The position numbers and the translations under genes are program-made. Shown in pieces: positions 25,711 to 33,164 of a stretch of 41,013 bases of DNA (position 1 is its first letter; every line of letters begins with the position of its first letter). The notes beneath the pieces were generated by a model. It ran no database searches, was not told where the DNA came from, and saw only the letters and a program-made list of their open reading frames with translations. Source of the stretch: Sphingomonas parva (ex Maeng et al. 2020) (GTDB lineage: Bacteria > Pseudomonadota > Alphaproteobacteria > Sphingomonadales > Sphingomonadaceae); NCBI RefSeq assembly GCF_004564275.1, contig NZ_SPDV01000036.1, positions 1 through 41,013 of the forward strand. Reading direction: 5' to 3'.

Positions 25711-27123
25711 TCAGCCCTCGAGCTGCCGAGTGAGCAGGCGGATGTCCGAATCGAGCTCAGGATCCTGGGCCCGCAGCTTCTCGATCTGCCGCACGGCGTG
25801 GATCACCGTGGTGTGGTCGCGGCCGCCGAAGCGCCGGCCGATCTCGGGCAGCGAGCGCGGGGTCAGCTGCTTGGACAGATACATGGCTACCTGGCGCGGA
25901 CGGGCGACCTCGCGGGCGCGCCGCGCCGAGGTCATCTCCGCCTTGCGGATGCGGAAATGCTCGGAGACCTTGGTCTGGATCTCGTCGATCGAGATCCGGC
26001 GCTGGTTGGCGCGCAGGGTCGAGGCGAGCACCTCGCCGACGAAGTCGATGTCGATCGCCCGGTTGGTCATCGCCGCATAGGCCGCGATGCGGTTGAGCGC
26101 GCCCTCGAGCTCGCGGACGTTGGAGTTGATCCTCTTCGCGAGGAACATCACCACGTCCTCGGGCACCTGTACGTCGGGCAGCGCCTCGAGCTTCTTGTGG
26201 ATGATGTTGAGCCGGAGCTCGAGATCCGCCTGGTTGATGTCGGCGACGAGGCCCCAGGACAGGCGCGAGAGGATGCGCGGCTCGATGCCGTCCAGGTCCT
26301 GCGGCGCCCGGTCGGAGGAGATCACCAGCCGGCGCCCGGCCGAAATGATCTCGTTCATCGTGTGGAAGAACTCTTCCTGGGTCGATTCCTTGCCGGCGAT
26401 GAATTGGACGTCGTCGATCATCAGCAGGTCCGCGGAACGCAGCTGCTGCTTGAACTGGATCGTCTCGTTGGCGCGCAGCGCGGCGACGAACTCGACCATG
26501 AACTTCTCGGCCGACATGTAGATGATCTTCGCCCGCGGCCGCTGGCGGTGGAACTCGTGGCCGATCGCGTGCAGCAGGTGGGTCTTGCCGCGGCCGGTGC
26601 CGCCATGGAGGAAGAGCGGGTTGAAGGCGACGTTCTCGGCCGTGGCGAGCGTGCGCGCAGCGTTGAACGCGACCTCGTTGGCCTTGCCGACAACGAAGCT
26701 CTCGAAGCGATAGCGCGGCTCGAGGGCCACGGCGTAGAGCCCGTCCTTCTCGACCGCCGGCTCCTCGGCCGTCGGCGGGGCCGGAATCTCGACCACTGCG
26801 GCGGTCTTCGGCGCGGCGGCGCCGACACCGACGACGATGTGGCGGACGGCGGGAATCGCGGAACGCCAGGCGAGCGCCAGACGCTCGGCGAAATGGGTCT
26901 GGACCCAATCGGCCATGAACTGGGACGGCAGCTCGAGGCGAAGCGTGCCATGCTCCGAATCGAACGCGCCGAGCGCAATGGGGCGCAGCCAGCCGTCGAA
27001 CGTCCGCGCTCCGCAGTCGCGGCGCAGGCCGGCGCGAATCGCTTCCCAGGCCGCCTGGAGCGGATCGGCCGTGGCCGGACCCGGAGCCGCTTCCGCGTCT
27101 CCCTTGATCGGCGTGATGGACAC
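25711..27123 (-). CDS. dnaA: Chromosomal replication initiator protein DnaA
   Basis: AAA+ initiator of 470 aa that binds and opens the origin. Domain I is about 15-85, a Pro/Ala linker about 100-130, the AAA+ domain about 135-350 with Walker A GGTGRGKT (174-181) and Walker B LLMIDDVQF (233-241), then the DNA-binding domain IV with GGRDHTTVIHAVRQIEKL. Walker A has Arg where E. coli DnaA has Leu (GGTGLGKT). The start is GTG at 27123 (VSITPIKG), with GAGGGGG upstream; a TTG one codon earlier and a longer open frame are less likely. A 383-bp repeat-rich intergenic region separates it from rpsT. Confidence 0.96.
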   Translation of the reverse strand: MSITPIKGDAEAAPGPATADPLQAAWEAIRAGLRRDCGARTFDGWLRPIALGAFDSEHGTLRLELPSQFMADWVQTHFAERLALAWRSAIPAVRHIVVGVGAAAPKTAAVVEIPAPPTAEEPAVEKDGLYAVALEPRYRFESFVVGKANEVAFNAARTLATAENVAFNPLFLHGGTGRGKTHLLHAIGHEFHRQRPRAKIIYMSAEKFMVEFVAALRANETIQFKQQLRSADLLMIDDVQFIAGKESTQEEFFHTMNEIISAGRRLVISSDRAPQDLDGIEPRILSRLSWGLVADINQADLELRLNIIHKKLEALPDVQVPEDVVMFLAKRINSNVRELEGALNRIAAYAAMTNRAIDIDFVGEVLASTLRANQRRISIDEIQTKVSEHFRIRKAEMTSARRAREVARPRQVAMYLSKQLTPRSLPEIGRRFGGRDHTTVIHAVRQIEKLRAQDPELDSDIRLLTRQLEG

Positions 27124-27271
27124 CAAAGCACCCCCTCTTTCAACTGGCCGAAAACAGGGCCGAAAATTTGCGCAAGACTCTCCCGTCACGGAATGCCCCC
27201 CGGCAGCGCCGATTCGAGAAGTGATCCTGCTGTGTGCGTCCGGAAGGAGATTCGCCCCGCCGGAGCCACCG

Positions 27272-27300
27272 TTTTAGGTAGTGGATGGACGGGGGATCAA
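27272..27300 (-). promoter_or_regulatory. Candidate dnaA promoter
   Basis: Minus-strand TTGATC (27300-27295), a 17-bp spacer and CTAAAA (27277-27272), giving a leader of about 140 nt. Its -35 abuts one copy of the duplicated 12-mer AGGGCCGAAAAT. Confidence 0.35.
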
Positions 27301-27434
27301 GGGCCGAAAATCGCACCCGGGGCAAATAAACAGGCTTGACCTAGGATTCCTGCGGATTTGCGCGGGAATGGCGGAAATCTGCGGATTTTGCACCGCAAAA
27401 CATCGCGAATCGCGGAGATTGCTGGATTTTTTTG

Positions 27435-27446
27435 GTAACGCTACCG
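27435..27446. promoter_or_regulatory. LacI-family-like palindrome
   Basis: GGTAACGCTACC is a palindrome with a central CG step, in the style of LacI-family operators such as the Xanthomonas xyl box (TGGTAGCGCTAACA). It lies between the rpsT terminator and the dnaA upstream region. No sugar gene is nearby, so this may be chance. Confidence 0.25.
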
Positions 27447-27452
27447 ATACGA

Positions 27453-27482
27453 AAAAACCCGCCGGCGAGGCCGCCGGCGGGT
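27453..27482 (-). terminator. Strong Rho-independent terminator after rpsT
   Basis: A perfect 10-bp G+C stem (CCCGCCGGCG at 27459-27468 with CGCCGGCGGG at 27473-27482) and a 4-nt loop are followed on the minus strand by six T (27458-27453). It is 24 nt after the rpsT stop and insulates dnaA from rpsT. Confidence 0.93.
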
Positions 27483-27506
27483 TCGATCTTAAGCGTTTCG
27501 AGCGGC

Positions 27507-27770
27507 TTAGGCGAGGGCCGCGATACGCTTCGTCAGGCGGGAGAATTTCCGCGCCGCCGTATTCTTGTGCAGGACACCCTTGGCCACGCCGCGGGCGAGC
27601 TCCGGCTGCACCTTGCTGATGGTCGCAAGCGCGGTCGCCTTGTCGCCGGCCTCGATCGCCGCCTCGACCTGCTTCACGAAGGTCCGGATACGGCTGACGC
27701 GCGTACGGTTGATGACCGTGCGGCGGGCGTTGCGACGGATGCGTTTCTTTGCTTGCGGCGTGTTCGCCAT
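27507..27770 (-). CDS. rpsT: 30S ribosomal protein S20
   Basis: Basic 87-aa helical protein that binds 16S rRNA early in 30S assembly. The [14 protein letters not shown] opening and the [14 protein letters not shown] block are standard. It is single-cistron: a TTGACC promoter lies just after mutM, and a strong terminator follows. Its leader of about 70 nt carries a hairpin described separately; S20 is known in E. coli to repress its own translation. Confidence 0.97.
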   Translation of the reverse strand: MANTPQAKKRIRRNARRTVINRTRVSRIRTFVKQVEAAIEAGDKATALATISKVQPELARGVAKGVLHKNTAARKFSRLTKRIAALA

Positions 27771-27812
27771 CTTCCAAGGGCCTCGCTAAAGGTGTTTGTC
27801 TCTAAATGAAAA

Positions 27813-27835
27813 GGGCGCGGAATCGAACCGCACCC
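27813..27835 (-). promoter_or_regulatory. Leader hairpin of rpsT resembling a tRNA T-arm
   Basis: On the minus strand GGGTGCGG and CCGCGCCC pair (one mismatch) around the 7-nt loop TTCGATT, so the sequence reads GGTTCGATTCC like a tRNA T-arm. It is in the 5' leader of rpsT, 43 nt before the ATG. No complete tRNA fold, anticodon arm or CCA is present. Confidence 0.45.
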
Positions 27836-27847
27836 GCTCGGTGACGC

Positions 27848-27876
27848 CCTCTACGCGCAACCGTATCAAAGGTCAA
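27848..27876 (-). promoter_or_regulatory. Candidate rpsT promoter
   Basis: Minus-strand TTGACC (27876-27871), a 17-bp spacer and TAGAGG (27853-27848), or a 16-bp spacer and GTAGAG. The -35 is the best match to TTGACA in the window and begins 2 bp after the mutM stop codon. Confidence 0.6.
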
Positions 27877-27877
27877 C

Positions 27878-28693
27878 TCAGGAGCGCTGGCAGCGCGGAC
27901 AGAAAAAGGTGGAGCGGCCCGAATCGACCCGGCGGCGAATCGCGGTGCCGCACGCGCACGCCTCCCCTTCCCGCCCGTAAACCCGCCATTGCTTGGAGAA
28001 ATAGCCGAGCTCGCCGTCGGGCCGGGCATAGTCGCGCAGGGTCGATCCGCCCGCCTCGATCGCCGCGGCCAGGACGATCTTCACCGCCTCCACCAGCCGC
28101 TCCAGCCGCATCAGCGAGATCCGCCCGGCCGCCCGCGTCGGCGCGATGCCCGCCATGTGCAGCGCCTCGCAGACGTAGATGTTGCCGAGTCCCGCGACGA
28201 TCCTCTGGTCGAGCAGCATCGCCTTGATCGGCGCCGAGCGCCCGTCGAGCGCGCCGAGCAGGTACGGCGCGGAGAAGGCGTCGCTCAGCGGCTCGGGTCC
28301 CATCTTCACGAACGGCTCGTACGCGGGGACCTCGTCGCTGCGGACCAGATCGAGCGAGCCGAAGCGGCGGGCGTCGTTGAGGGCGAGCCGCCGCCCCTCG
28401 TCGGTCTCGAGCAGGAAATGGTCGTGCGCGCCGAGCGCGTCCGGATCGATCCGCCATTTGCCCGACATGCCGAGATGGAAGATCAACGTGTCGCCGCGAT
28501 CGGTTGCGATCAGGCCGTATTTCGCGCGCCGGCCAAGGCTGGTCACGCGGGCGCCGGTGAGACGCTGTCTGAGGTCGGGCGGAAAGGCGCGCCGCAGGTC
28601 GGCGCGGCGCGCCTCGACCTGGACGAGCCGGTGCCCTTCGAGCACGGGAACAAGTCCGCGAACCGTGGTTTCGACCTCGGGCAATTCGGGCAA
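27878..28693 (-). CDS. mutM: Formamidopyrimidine-DNA glycosylase (Fpg/MutM)
   Basis: Base-excision repair enzyme of 271 aa that removes 8-oxoguanine and cuts at the site. After loss of the first residue, the catalytic N-terminus PELPEVETT is exposed (P2, E3); K58 is the conserved lysine. The C-terminal zinc finger (246-268) has C246, C248, C265 and C268: the first pair is C-A-C, one residue shorter than the usual C-x2-C. The start is TTG at 28693, fixed by PELPEVE and by AAGGAG 7 nt upstream. It is divergent from ubiE, 62 bp away. Confidence 0.95.
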   Translation of the reverse strand: MPELPEVETTVRGLVPVLEGHRLVQVEARRADLRRAFPPDLRQRLTGARVTSLGRRAKYGLIATDRGDTLIFHLGMSGKWRIDPDALGAHDHFLLETDEGRRLALNDARRFGSLDLVRSDEVPAYEPFVKMGPEPLSDAFSAPYLLGALDGRSAPIKAMLLDQRIVAGLGNIYVCEALHMAGIAPTRAAGRISLMRLERLVEAVKIVLAAAIEAGGSTLRDYARPDGELGYFSKQWRVYGREGEACACGTAIRRRVDSGRSTFFCPRCQRS

Positions 28694-28755
28694 GGGCGCT
28701 CCTTTCGAAGATGGCAAGTGCACATCGGCGCAAAGCCCTGCTAGAGGCGGCCGCG

Positions 28756-29484
28756 ATGGACAAGGTTTCTTTCGGCTTCGAAGACGTCGCTCCCGAGGAA
28801 AAGACCCGGCGGGTCGGCTCGGTCTTCTCGCGCGTCGCCTCGCGCTACGATGTGATGAACGACTTCATGTCGGGCGGGCTCCACCGGCACTGGAAGGACA
28901 TGTTCGTCCGCCGGGTGCGCCCGCGCGCCGGCGATTCGATCCTCGACATGGCCGGCGGCACCGGCGACATCGCCTTCCGCATGGCCGAGCGCGGCGCCCG
29001 CGTGACGGTTGCGGACATCAATGAGGACATGCTCGCGGTCGGCAAGGAGCGTGCTGCCAAGCGCGGCCTTCAGGGTCTGAGCTGGCTTCGTCAGAACGCC
29101 GAGGAGCTGAGCTTCGGCGATGCCCATTTTGACGCGTACACGATCGCCTTCGGCATCCGGAACGTCACCCGGATCCAGAGCGCGCTCGACGAGGCGCACC
29201 GTGTGCTCAAGGTGGGCGGACGTTTCTACTGCCTCGAGTTCTCGACCACGACCTGGCCGGGCTTCGACAAGATCTACGACGCCTATTCGCTGCGGATCGT
29301 GCCGAAGATCGGCAGGATCGTCGCCCAGGACGAGGACAGCTATCGCTACCTCGTCGAGTCGATCCGCCGCTTCCCGCCGATGAACGCGTTCAAGGCGATG
29401 ATCGAGAAGGCCGGCTTCGTGCAGACGAAGGTCGAGCCGATCCTCGGCGGCTTGGTCGCCATCCACAGCGGCTGGAAGGTCTGA
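28756..29484 (+). CDS. ubiE: Ubiquinone/menaquinone biosynthesis C-methyltransferase UbiE
   Basis: SAM-dependent methyltransferase of 242 aa that methylates the benzoquinone ring during ubiquinone synthesis. Markers are SRYDVMNDFMSGGLHRHWK (N-terminal family block), the SAM loop LDMAGGTGDIAFRMAERGA, the AFGIRNVT motif and the C-terminal GGLVAIHSGWK. The start at MDKVSFGFEDV has GAGG about 9 nt upstream. The ubiB TTG begins 1 nt after its stop, so the two are coupled. The order mutM, ubiE, ubiB is common in alphaproteobacteria. Confidence 0.96.
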   Translation: MDKVSFGFEDVAPEEKTRRVGSVFSRVASRYDVMNDFMSGGLHRHWKDMFVRRVRPRAGDSILDMAGGTGDIAFRMAERGARVTVADINEDMLAVGKERAAKRGLQGLSWLRQNAEELSFGDAHFDAYTIAFGIRNVTRIQSALDEAHRVLKVGGRFYCLEFSTTTWPGFDKIYDAYSLRIVPKIGRIVAQDEDSYRYLVESIRRFPPMNAFKAMIEKAGFVQTKVEPILGGLVAIHSGWKV

Positions 29485-29485
29485 C

Positions 29486-31021
29486 TTGACCCACCCCGTC
29501 GTCCACGTCTGGCGTCTCCTCAAATGGGGCCGCGTGCTCGCTCGCCACGGCGCGCTGCGCGGCATCGAGCGCGATGCGAATACGCCGCCGCCGGTGCGCC
29601 GGCTCGCCCGCCTGGCGCGCTTCGGCGCGCGGATTCCGGCGGTGCCGACCTATGGCGAGGCCTTCCAGGAGCTCGGCCCGGCCGCGATCAAGTTCGGCCA
29701 GGCGCTCGCCACCCGCCCCGACCTCGTCGGGGTCAAGGCGGCCAACGATCTCCAGCTGCTGCAGGACAATCTGCCGGCCGCCCCGTTCAGCGAGGTCAGG
29801 GCGGCGATCGAGCAGGGTCTCGAGAAGCCGCTCGACCAGATCTTCGCCCATATCGACGAGGAGCCGGTCGGCGCCGCCTCGATCGCCCAGGTGCACCGCG
29901 CGATCACCACCGAGGGCCGCCAGGTGGCGGTGAAGGTGCTGCGGCCGAACATCGAGGAGGATTTCGCCCGCGCCATCGACACCTACGAATGGGCGGCGGC
30001 GCAGGTCGAAGGCATGGGCAGCGAGGCCGCGCGTCTGCGGCCGCGCGCCGTCATCGCCCACTTCCGGCAATGGACCGCGCGCGAGCTCGACCTGCGCCGC
30101 GAAGCCGCGTCCGCATCGGAGCTGCGCCAGAATCTGATCGCCGAGACCGGCTTCTACGTGCCGGAAATCGATTGGAGCCGCACCGCCCGGCGTGTGATGA
30201 CGCTGGAATGGATCGACGGCATCAAGCTCACCGATCGGGAGGCGCTCGTCGAGGCCGGCCACGATCTGAAGGCGATGGCCTCGACGCTCGTCCGGGCCTT
30301 CCTGCGTCAGGCGGTGGTCGACGGCTTCTTCCATGCCGATCTCCACCAGGGCAACCTCTTCGCCCTTCCTGACGGCCGCATCGCCGCGATCGACTTCGGG
30401 ATCATGGGCCGGATCGATCACCAGGCCCGGGTGTGGCTCGCCGAGATCCTCTACGGCCTGCTCACCGGCAATTACCGCCGCGTCGCCGAGATCCATTTCG
30501 AGGCGCAATACGTCCCGAACTATCACAGCGTCGACGAGTTCGCGACCGCGCTCCGCGCCGCCGGCGAGCCGATCCGCGGCCTGCCGGTAAAGGACATCTC
30601 GATCGGGCAGATGCTCGACTCTCTGTTCACCATCACCCGCGACTTCGACATGAAGACGCAGCCCCATCTGTTGCTGCTCCAGAAGACGATGGTGATGGAG
30701 GAAGGCGTCGCGCACGCGCTCGATCCGGACATCAACATGTGGGAGACGGCCGAGCCGTTCCTGCGCGAATGGGTCCGCGGCGAGCTCGGCCCGGAGGCGC
30801 AGCTCGCCGATCGGCTGGTGCGCGACGCGCGCACCATCGCGATGATCCCCGATCTGATCCGGCGCATCGACTATTATTATCCCGCGCCTGGCGCCGCCCC
30901 GCCCGATCCGCCGCTCGCCGATGTCGCCTTGGTGGTGAAGCCCCGGCGCTATGGCGGCTATGTGCTGACCGCCCTGCTCTCGGCCGCGCTGGCGGTCGCC
31001 GGCACCCTGCTGCTGACGTGA
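29486..31021 (+). CDS. ubiB: Ubiquinone biosynthesis regulatory protein kinase UbiB
   Basis: Atypical ABC1/ADCK-family kinase or ATPase of 511 aa, needed for ubiquinone synthesis and lipid handling at the membrane. The family KxGQ motif is K69-F-G-Q72 in IKFGQALATRPDL; other blocks are GAASIAQVHRA, VAVKVLRPNI and HADLHQGNLF with IDFGIMG. A C-terminal helix (about 490-511) anchors it to the inner membrane. The TTG start at 29486 follows GGAAGG at the end of ubiE. Its TGA overlaps the GTG of the next gene. Confidence 0.94.
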   Translation: MTHPVVHVWRLLKWGRVLARHGALRGIERDANTPPPVRRLARLARFGARIPAVPTYGEAFQELGPAAIKFGQALATRPDLVGVKAANDLQLLQDNLPAAPFSEVRAAIEQGLEKPLDQIFAHIDEEPVGAASIAQVHRAITTEGRQVAVKVLRPNIEEDFARAIDTYEWAAAQVEGMGSEAARLRPRAVIAHFRQWTARELDLRREAASASELRQNLIAETGFYVPEIDWSRTARRVMTLEWIDGIKLTDREALVEAGHDLKAMASTLVRAFLRQAVVDGFFHADLHQGNLFALPDGRIAAIDFGIMGRIDHQARVWLAEILYGLLTGNYRRVAEIHFEAQYVPNYHSVDEFATALRAAGEPIRGLPVKDISIGQMLDSLFTITRDFDMKTQPHLLLLQKTMVMEEGVAHALDPDINMWETAEPFLREWVRGELGPEAQLADRLVRDARTIAMIPDLIRRIDYYYPAPGAAPPDPPLADVALVVKPRRYGGYVLTALLSAALAVAGTLLLT

Positions 31022-31890
31022 CCGCTCCGCTCGGGGCGCGGCTCCGGTCGATCCCGGACGATCTTGCCCCCGAAGCGGTGCGCGCCGTCGACGATCGGCT
31101 GGCCGCGATTCGGCGGGAGCACAACGTCTCCATTGGGTTCGCGATCGAGAGCGGCAGCCGGGCCTGGGGCTTTCCCTCCCCGGACAGCGACTATGACTGC
31201 CGCTTCGTCTTCGTGCGCGCCGCCGACGATTATCTCTCGCCGTGGCAGCTGCGCGACGTGATCGAGACGCCGCTCGAAGGGCTGCTCGACGTCAACGGCT
31301 GGGATCTCGGCAAGGCGCTGAAGCTCCTTCTCAAGGGCAATGCCGTGATCGTCGAATGGCTGATGTCGCCGATCGTCTACCAGGGGGACCGCGATCTGGT
31401 CGACGATCTCCGCCGCTTCGCCGACGGTTTTGCGCACCGCGACGGCCTGGCGAACCATTATCTGCATCTCGGGGAGAAGCAGCGAAGGGCCTATTTCGCC
31501 GACGGCAAGGACGTGCAGCTCAAGAAGCTTTTCTACGCGCTCCGCCCGGCGGCCGCGCTACGCTGGCTGCGCGCCCATCCCGAGCGGACGGTGCCGCCGA
31601 TGCACTTCCCGACCCTGATGCGCGAGTGTGATGCGCCCGACGATGTCCGGTCGCTCACCGAGGCGCTCATCCACCGCAAGGCCCGGACGCGCGAGCTCGG
31701 GGCGGCGGCGCTCCCGAAGCCCATCGAGGCCTTCGTCGATCAGGAGTTCGCTTTGGCGCGCCAGGCCTTTCCGTCGTATCCCCGCCATCTGACTCCCGAG
31801 GCGAAGGGAGAGGCGGACCGGCTGTTCAGATCGGCAGTGGAACGATTTGGCGCCGCTGCCTCGACTTTCCAGAGGTCCGACGCCAGATAG
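31018..31890 (+). CDS. RlaP-like nucleotidyltransferase (COG3541 type)
   Basis: Putative DNA-polymerase-beta-like nucleotidyltransferase of 290 aa. The active-site motif is complete: G46-S47 in SGSRAWGFPSP and the carboxylates D58 and D60 in SDYD. Typical downstream blocks are WDLGKALKLLLKGN and NHYLHLGEKQ. The family includes RlaP, linked to RNA repair, and has uncharacterised members; the substrate is not known. The GTG start overlaps the ubiB stop by 4 bp (GTGA), and coaBC starts 5 bp after its stop, so it is embedded in the ubiE-ubiB-coaBC-dut transcript without an obvious role in cofactor synthesis. Confidence 0.85.
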   Translation: MTAPLGARLRSIPDDLAPEAVRAVDDRLAAIRREHNVSIGFAIESGSRAWGFPSPDSDYDCRFVFVRAADDYLSPWQLRDVIETPLEGLLDVNGWDLGKALKLLLKGNAVIVEWLMSPIVYQGDRDLVDDLRRFADGFAHRDGLANHYLHLGEKQRRAYFADGKDVQLKKLFYALRPAAALRWLRAHPERTVPPMHFPTLMRECDAPDDVRSLTEALIHRKARTRELGAAALPKPIEAFVDQEFALARQAFPSYPRHLTPEAKGEADRLFRSAVERFGAAASTFQRSDAR

Positions 31891-31895
31891 GCTTC

Positions 31896-33089
31896 GTGAA
31901 CGGCAAGCGCATCCTCCTCATCGTCGGCGGCGGCATCGCGGCCTACAAGGCCTGCGAGCTGATCCGGCTGATCCGCAAGGCCGGCGGCAGCGTCCGCTGC
32001 GTGCTGACCGAGGGCGGCGCCCAGTTCGTGACTCCGATGACGCTCGCGGCCCTGTCCGAGAACCCGGTCCACACCAGCCTCTGGGATCTCAAGGACGAGG
32101 TCGAGATGGGGCACATCCAGCTCAGCCGCGAGGCGGACCTCGTCGTGATCTGCCCGGCGACGGCGGATCTGATCGCGCGGATGGCGGCGGGCATCGCCGA
32201 CGATCTCGCCACCACCCTCCTCCTCGCCACCGACAAGCCGGTGCTCGCGGCGCCGGCGATGAACGTGCGGATGTGGCAGCATGCCGCGACGATGCGCAAC
32301 GTCGCCCGATTGCGCGCCGACGGCGTCAGCGTGATCGAGCCGGACGAGGGCGAGATGGCGTGCGGCGAATATGGTCCGGGCCGCCTGCCCGAGCCGGCGC
32401 GGATCCTCGCGGCGATCCGCCGGCACTTCCGGACCCGCGAGCCCGGGCCGCTCGCCGGCCGGCACGTGATCGTCACCGCAGGGCCAACCCAGGAGCCGAT
32501 CGATCCGGTGCGCGTGATTGCCAACCGCTCGTCGGGCAAGCAGGGCTTCGCCATCGCCGGGCAGCTCGCCGATCTCGGCGCCCGCGTCACCCTGGTTGCC
32601 GGCCCCGTCGCGCTGGACACCCCGGACGGAGTCGACCGCATCGATGTCGAGACCGCCGAGCAGATGCAGGCGGCGGTCGCCGCGGCCCTCCCCGCCGATG
32701 CCGCCGTCCTCGTCGCCGCGGTGGCGGACTGGAGAGTCGCCGCGGCGGCCGGCAAGCTCAAGAAGGCGGACGGTCCCCCTGCCCTCACCTGGTCCGAGAA
32801 CCCGGACATCCTCGCCGGGCTGGCGCGCGATCCGCGGCGTCCTGCCCTGCTCGTCGGCTTCGCGGCGGAGACCAGCGACGTCGTCGCCGCAGCGACGGCC
32901 AAGCGGGCGCGCAAGGGCTGCGACTGGATCGTCGCCAACGACGTCTCGGGCGACGTGATGGGCGGCGATCGCAACGCGGTTCACCTGATCACCCCGGATG
33001 GCCTCGAATCGTGGGACCCGGCGCCCAAGGCCGAGGTGGCGCGGCGGCTCGCGCGGCGGATCGCCGACCACTTCGCCGGCCGCGGCTGA
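31896..33089 (+). CDS. coaBC: Bifunctional phosphopantothenoylcysteine decarboxylase / phosphopantothenate-cysteine ligase
   Basis: Two-domain coenzyme A enzyme of 397 aa. The CoaC flavoprotein half (1-180) has H73 in MGHIQLS, the PAMNVRMW block (N123) and the lid cysteine C156 in EMACGEYGPGR. The CoaB half (about 187-395) opens with VIVTAGPTQEPIDPVR and NRSSGKQGFA. Together they couple cysteine to phosphopantothenate and decarboxylate the product. The start is GTG at 31896 with a poor ribosome site, so translation probably depends on coupling to the gene 5 bp upstream. dut follows after 75 bp with its own promoter candidate. Confidence 0.95.
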   Translation: MNGKRILLIVGGGIAAYKACELIRLIRKAGGSVRCVLTEGGAQFVTPMTLAALSENPVHTSLWDLKDEVEMGHIQLSREADLVVICPATADLIARMAAGIADDLATTLLLATDKPVLAAPAMNVRMWQHAATMRNVARLRADGVSVIEPDEGEMACGEYGPGRLPEPARILAAIRRHFRTREPGPLAGRHVIVTAGPTQEPIDPVRVIANRSSGKQGFAIAGQLADLGARVTLVAGPVALDTPDGVDRIDVETAEQMQAAVAAALPADAAVLVAAVADWRVAAAAGKLKKADGPPALTWSENPDILAGLARDPRRPALLVGFAAETSDVVAAATAKRARKGCDWIVANDVSGDVMGGDRNAVHLITPDGLESWDPAPKAEVARRLARRIADHFAGRG

Positions 33090-33104
33090 CGGCCGGCATC
33101 CTGT

Positions 33105-33132
33105 TTGCAACCGCCGGGGCCGGGCGCTACTC
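33105..33132 (+). promoter_or_regulatory. Candidate dut promoter
   Basis: TTGCAA at 33105-33110 and CTACTC at 33127-33132 with a 16-bp spacer, about 32 bp before the dut ATG, in the only sizable gap of the ubiE-to-moeB gene run. Confidence 0.45.
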
Positions 33133-33164
33133 GGTCGACGCAATTCTGAAGCGACGGAGCGGGC

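Larger units (their letters stand above)
27124..27506. promoter_or_regulatory. Repeat-rich dnaA-rpsT intergenic region
   Basis: No gene is seen in this 383-bp stretch. It holds: four GANTC sites (27211, 27249, 27345, 27407); AGGGCCGAAAAT twice (27156-27167, 27300-27311) plus a third shorter copy (27146-27154); CTGCGGATTT twice (27350, 27379), the second inside a 14-bp imperfect palindrome (27375-27388); TTTTGC-ACC-GCAAAA (27386-27400); CGCGAATCGCG (27404-27414); and GGTAACGCTACC (27435-27446). The rpsT terminator lies at its right end. Its A/T content is visibly higher than that of the genes around it. No exact DnaA box was found. Confidence 0.6.

Noticed and set aside
27124-27506. Replication origin next to dnaA
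   Set aside because: No cluster of true DnaA boxes (TTATCCACA type) was found, and dnaA is not always beside the origin in alphaproteobacteria. Skew data would be needed.
27813-27880. A tRNA gene in the rpsT leader
   Set aside because: Only a T-arm-like hairpin exists; no D-arm, anticodon arm or acceptor pairing could be built.
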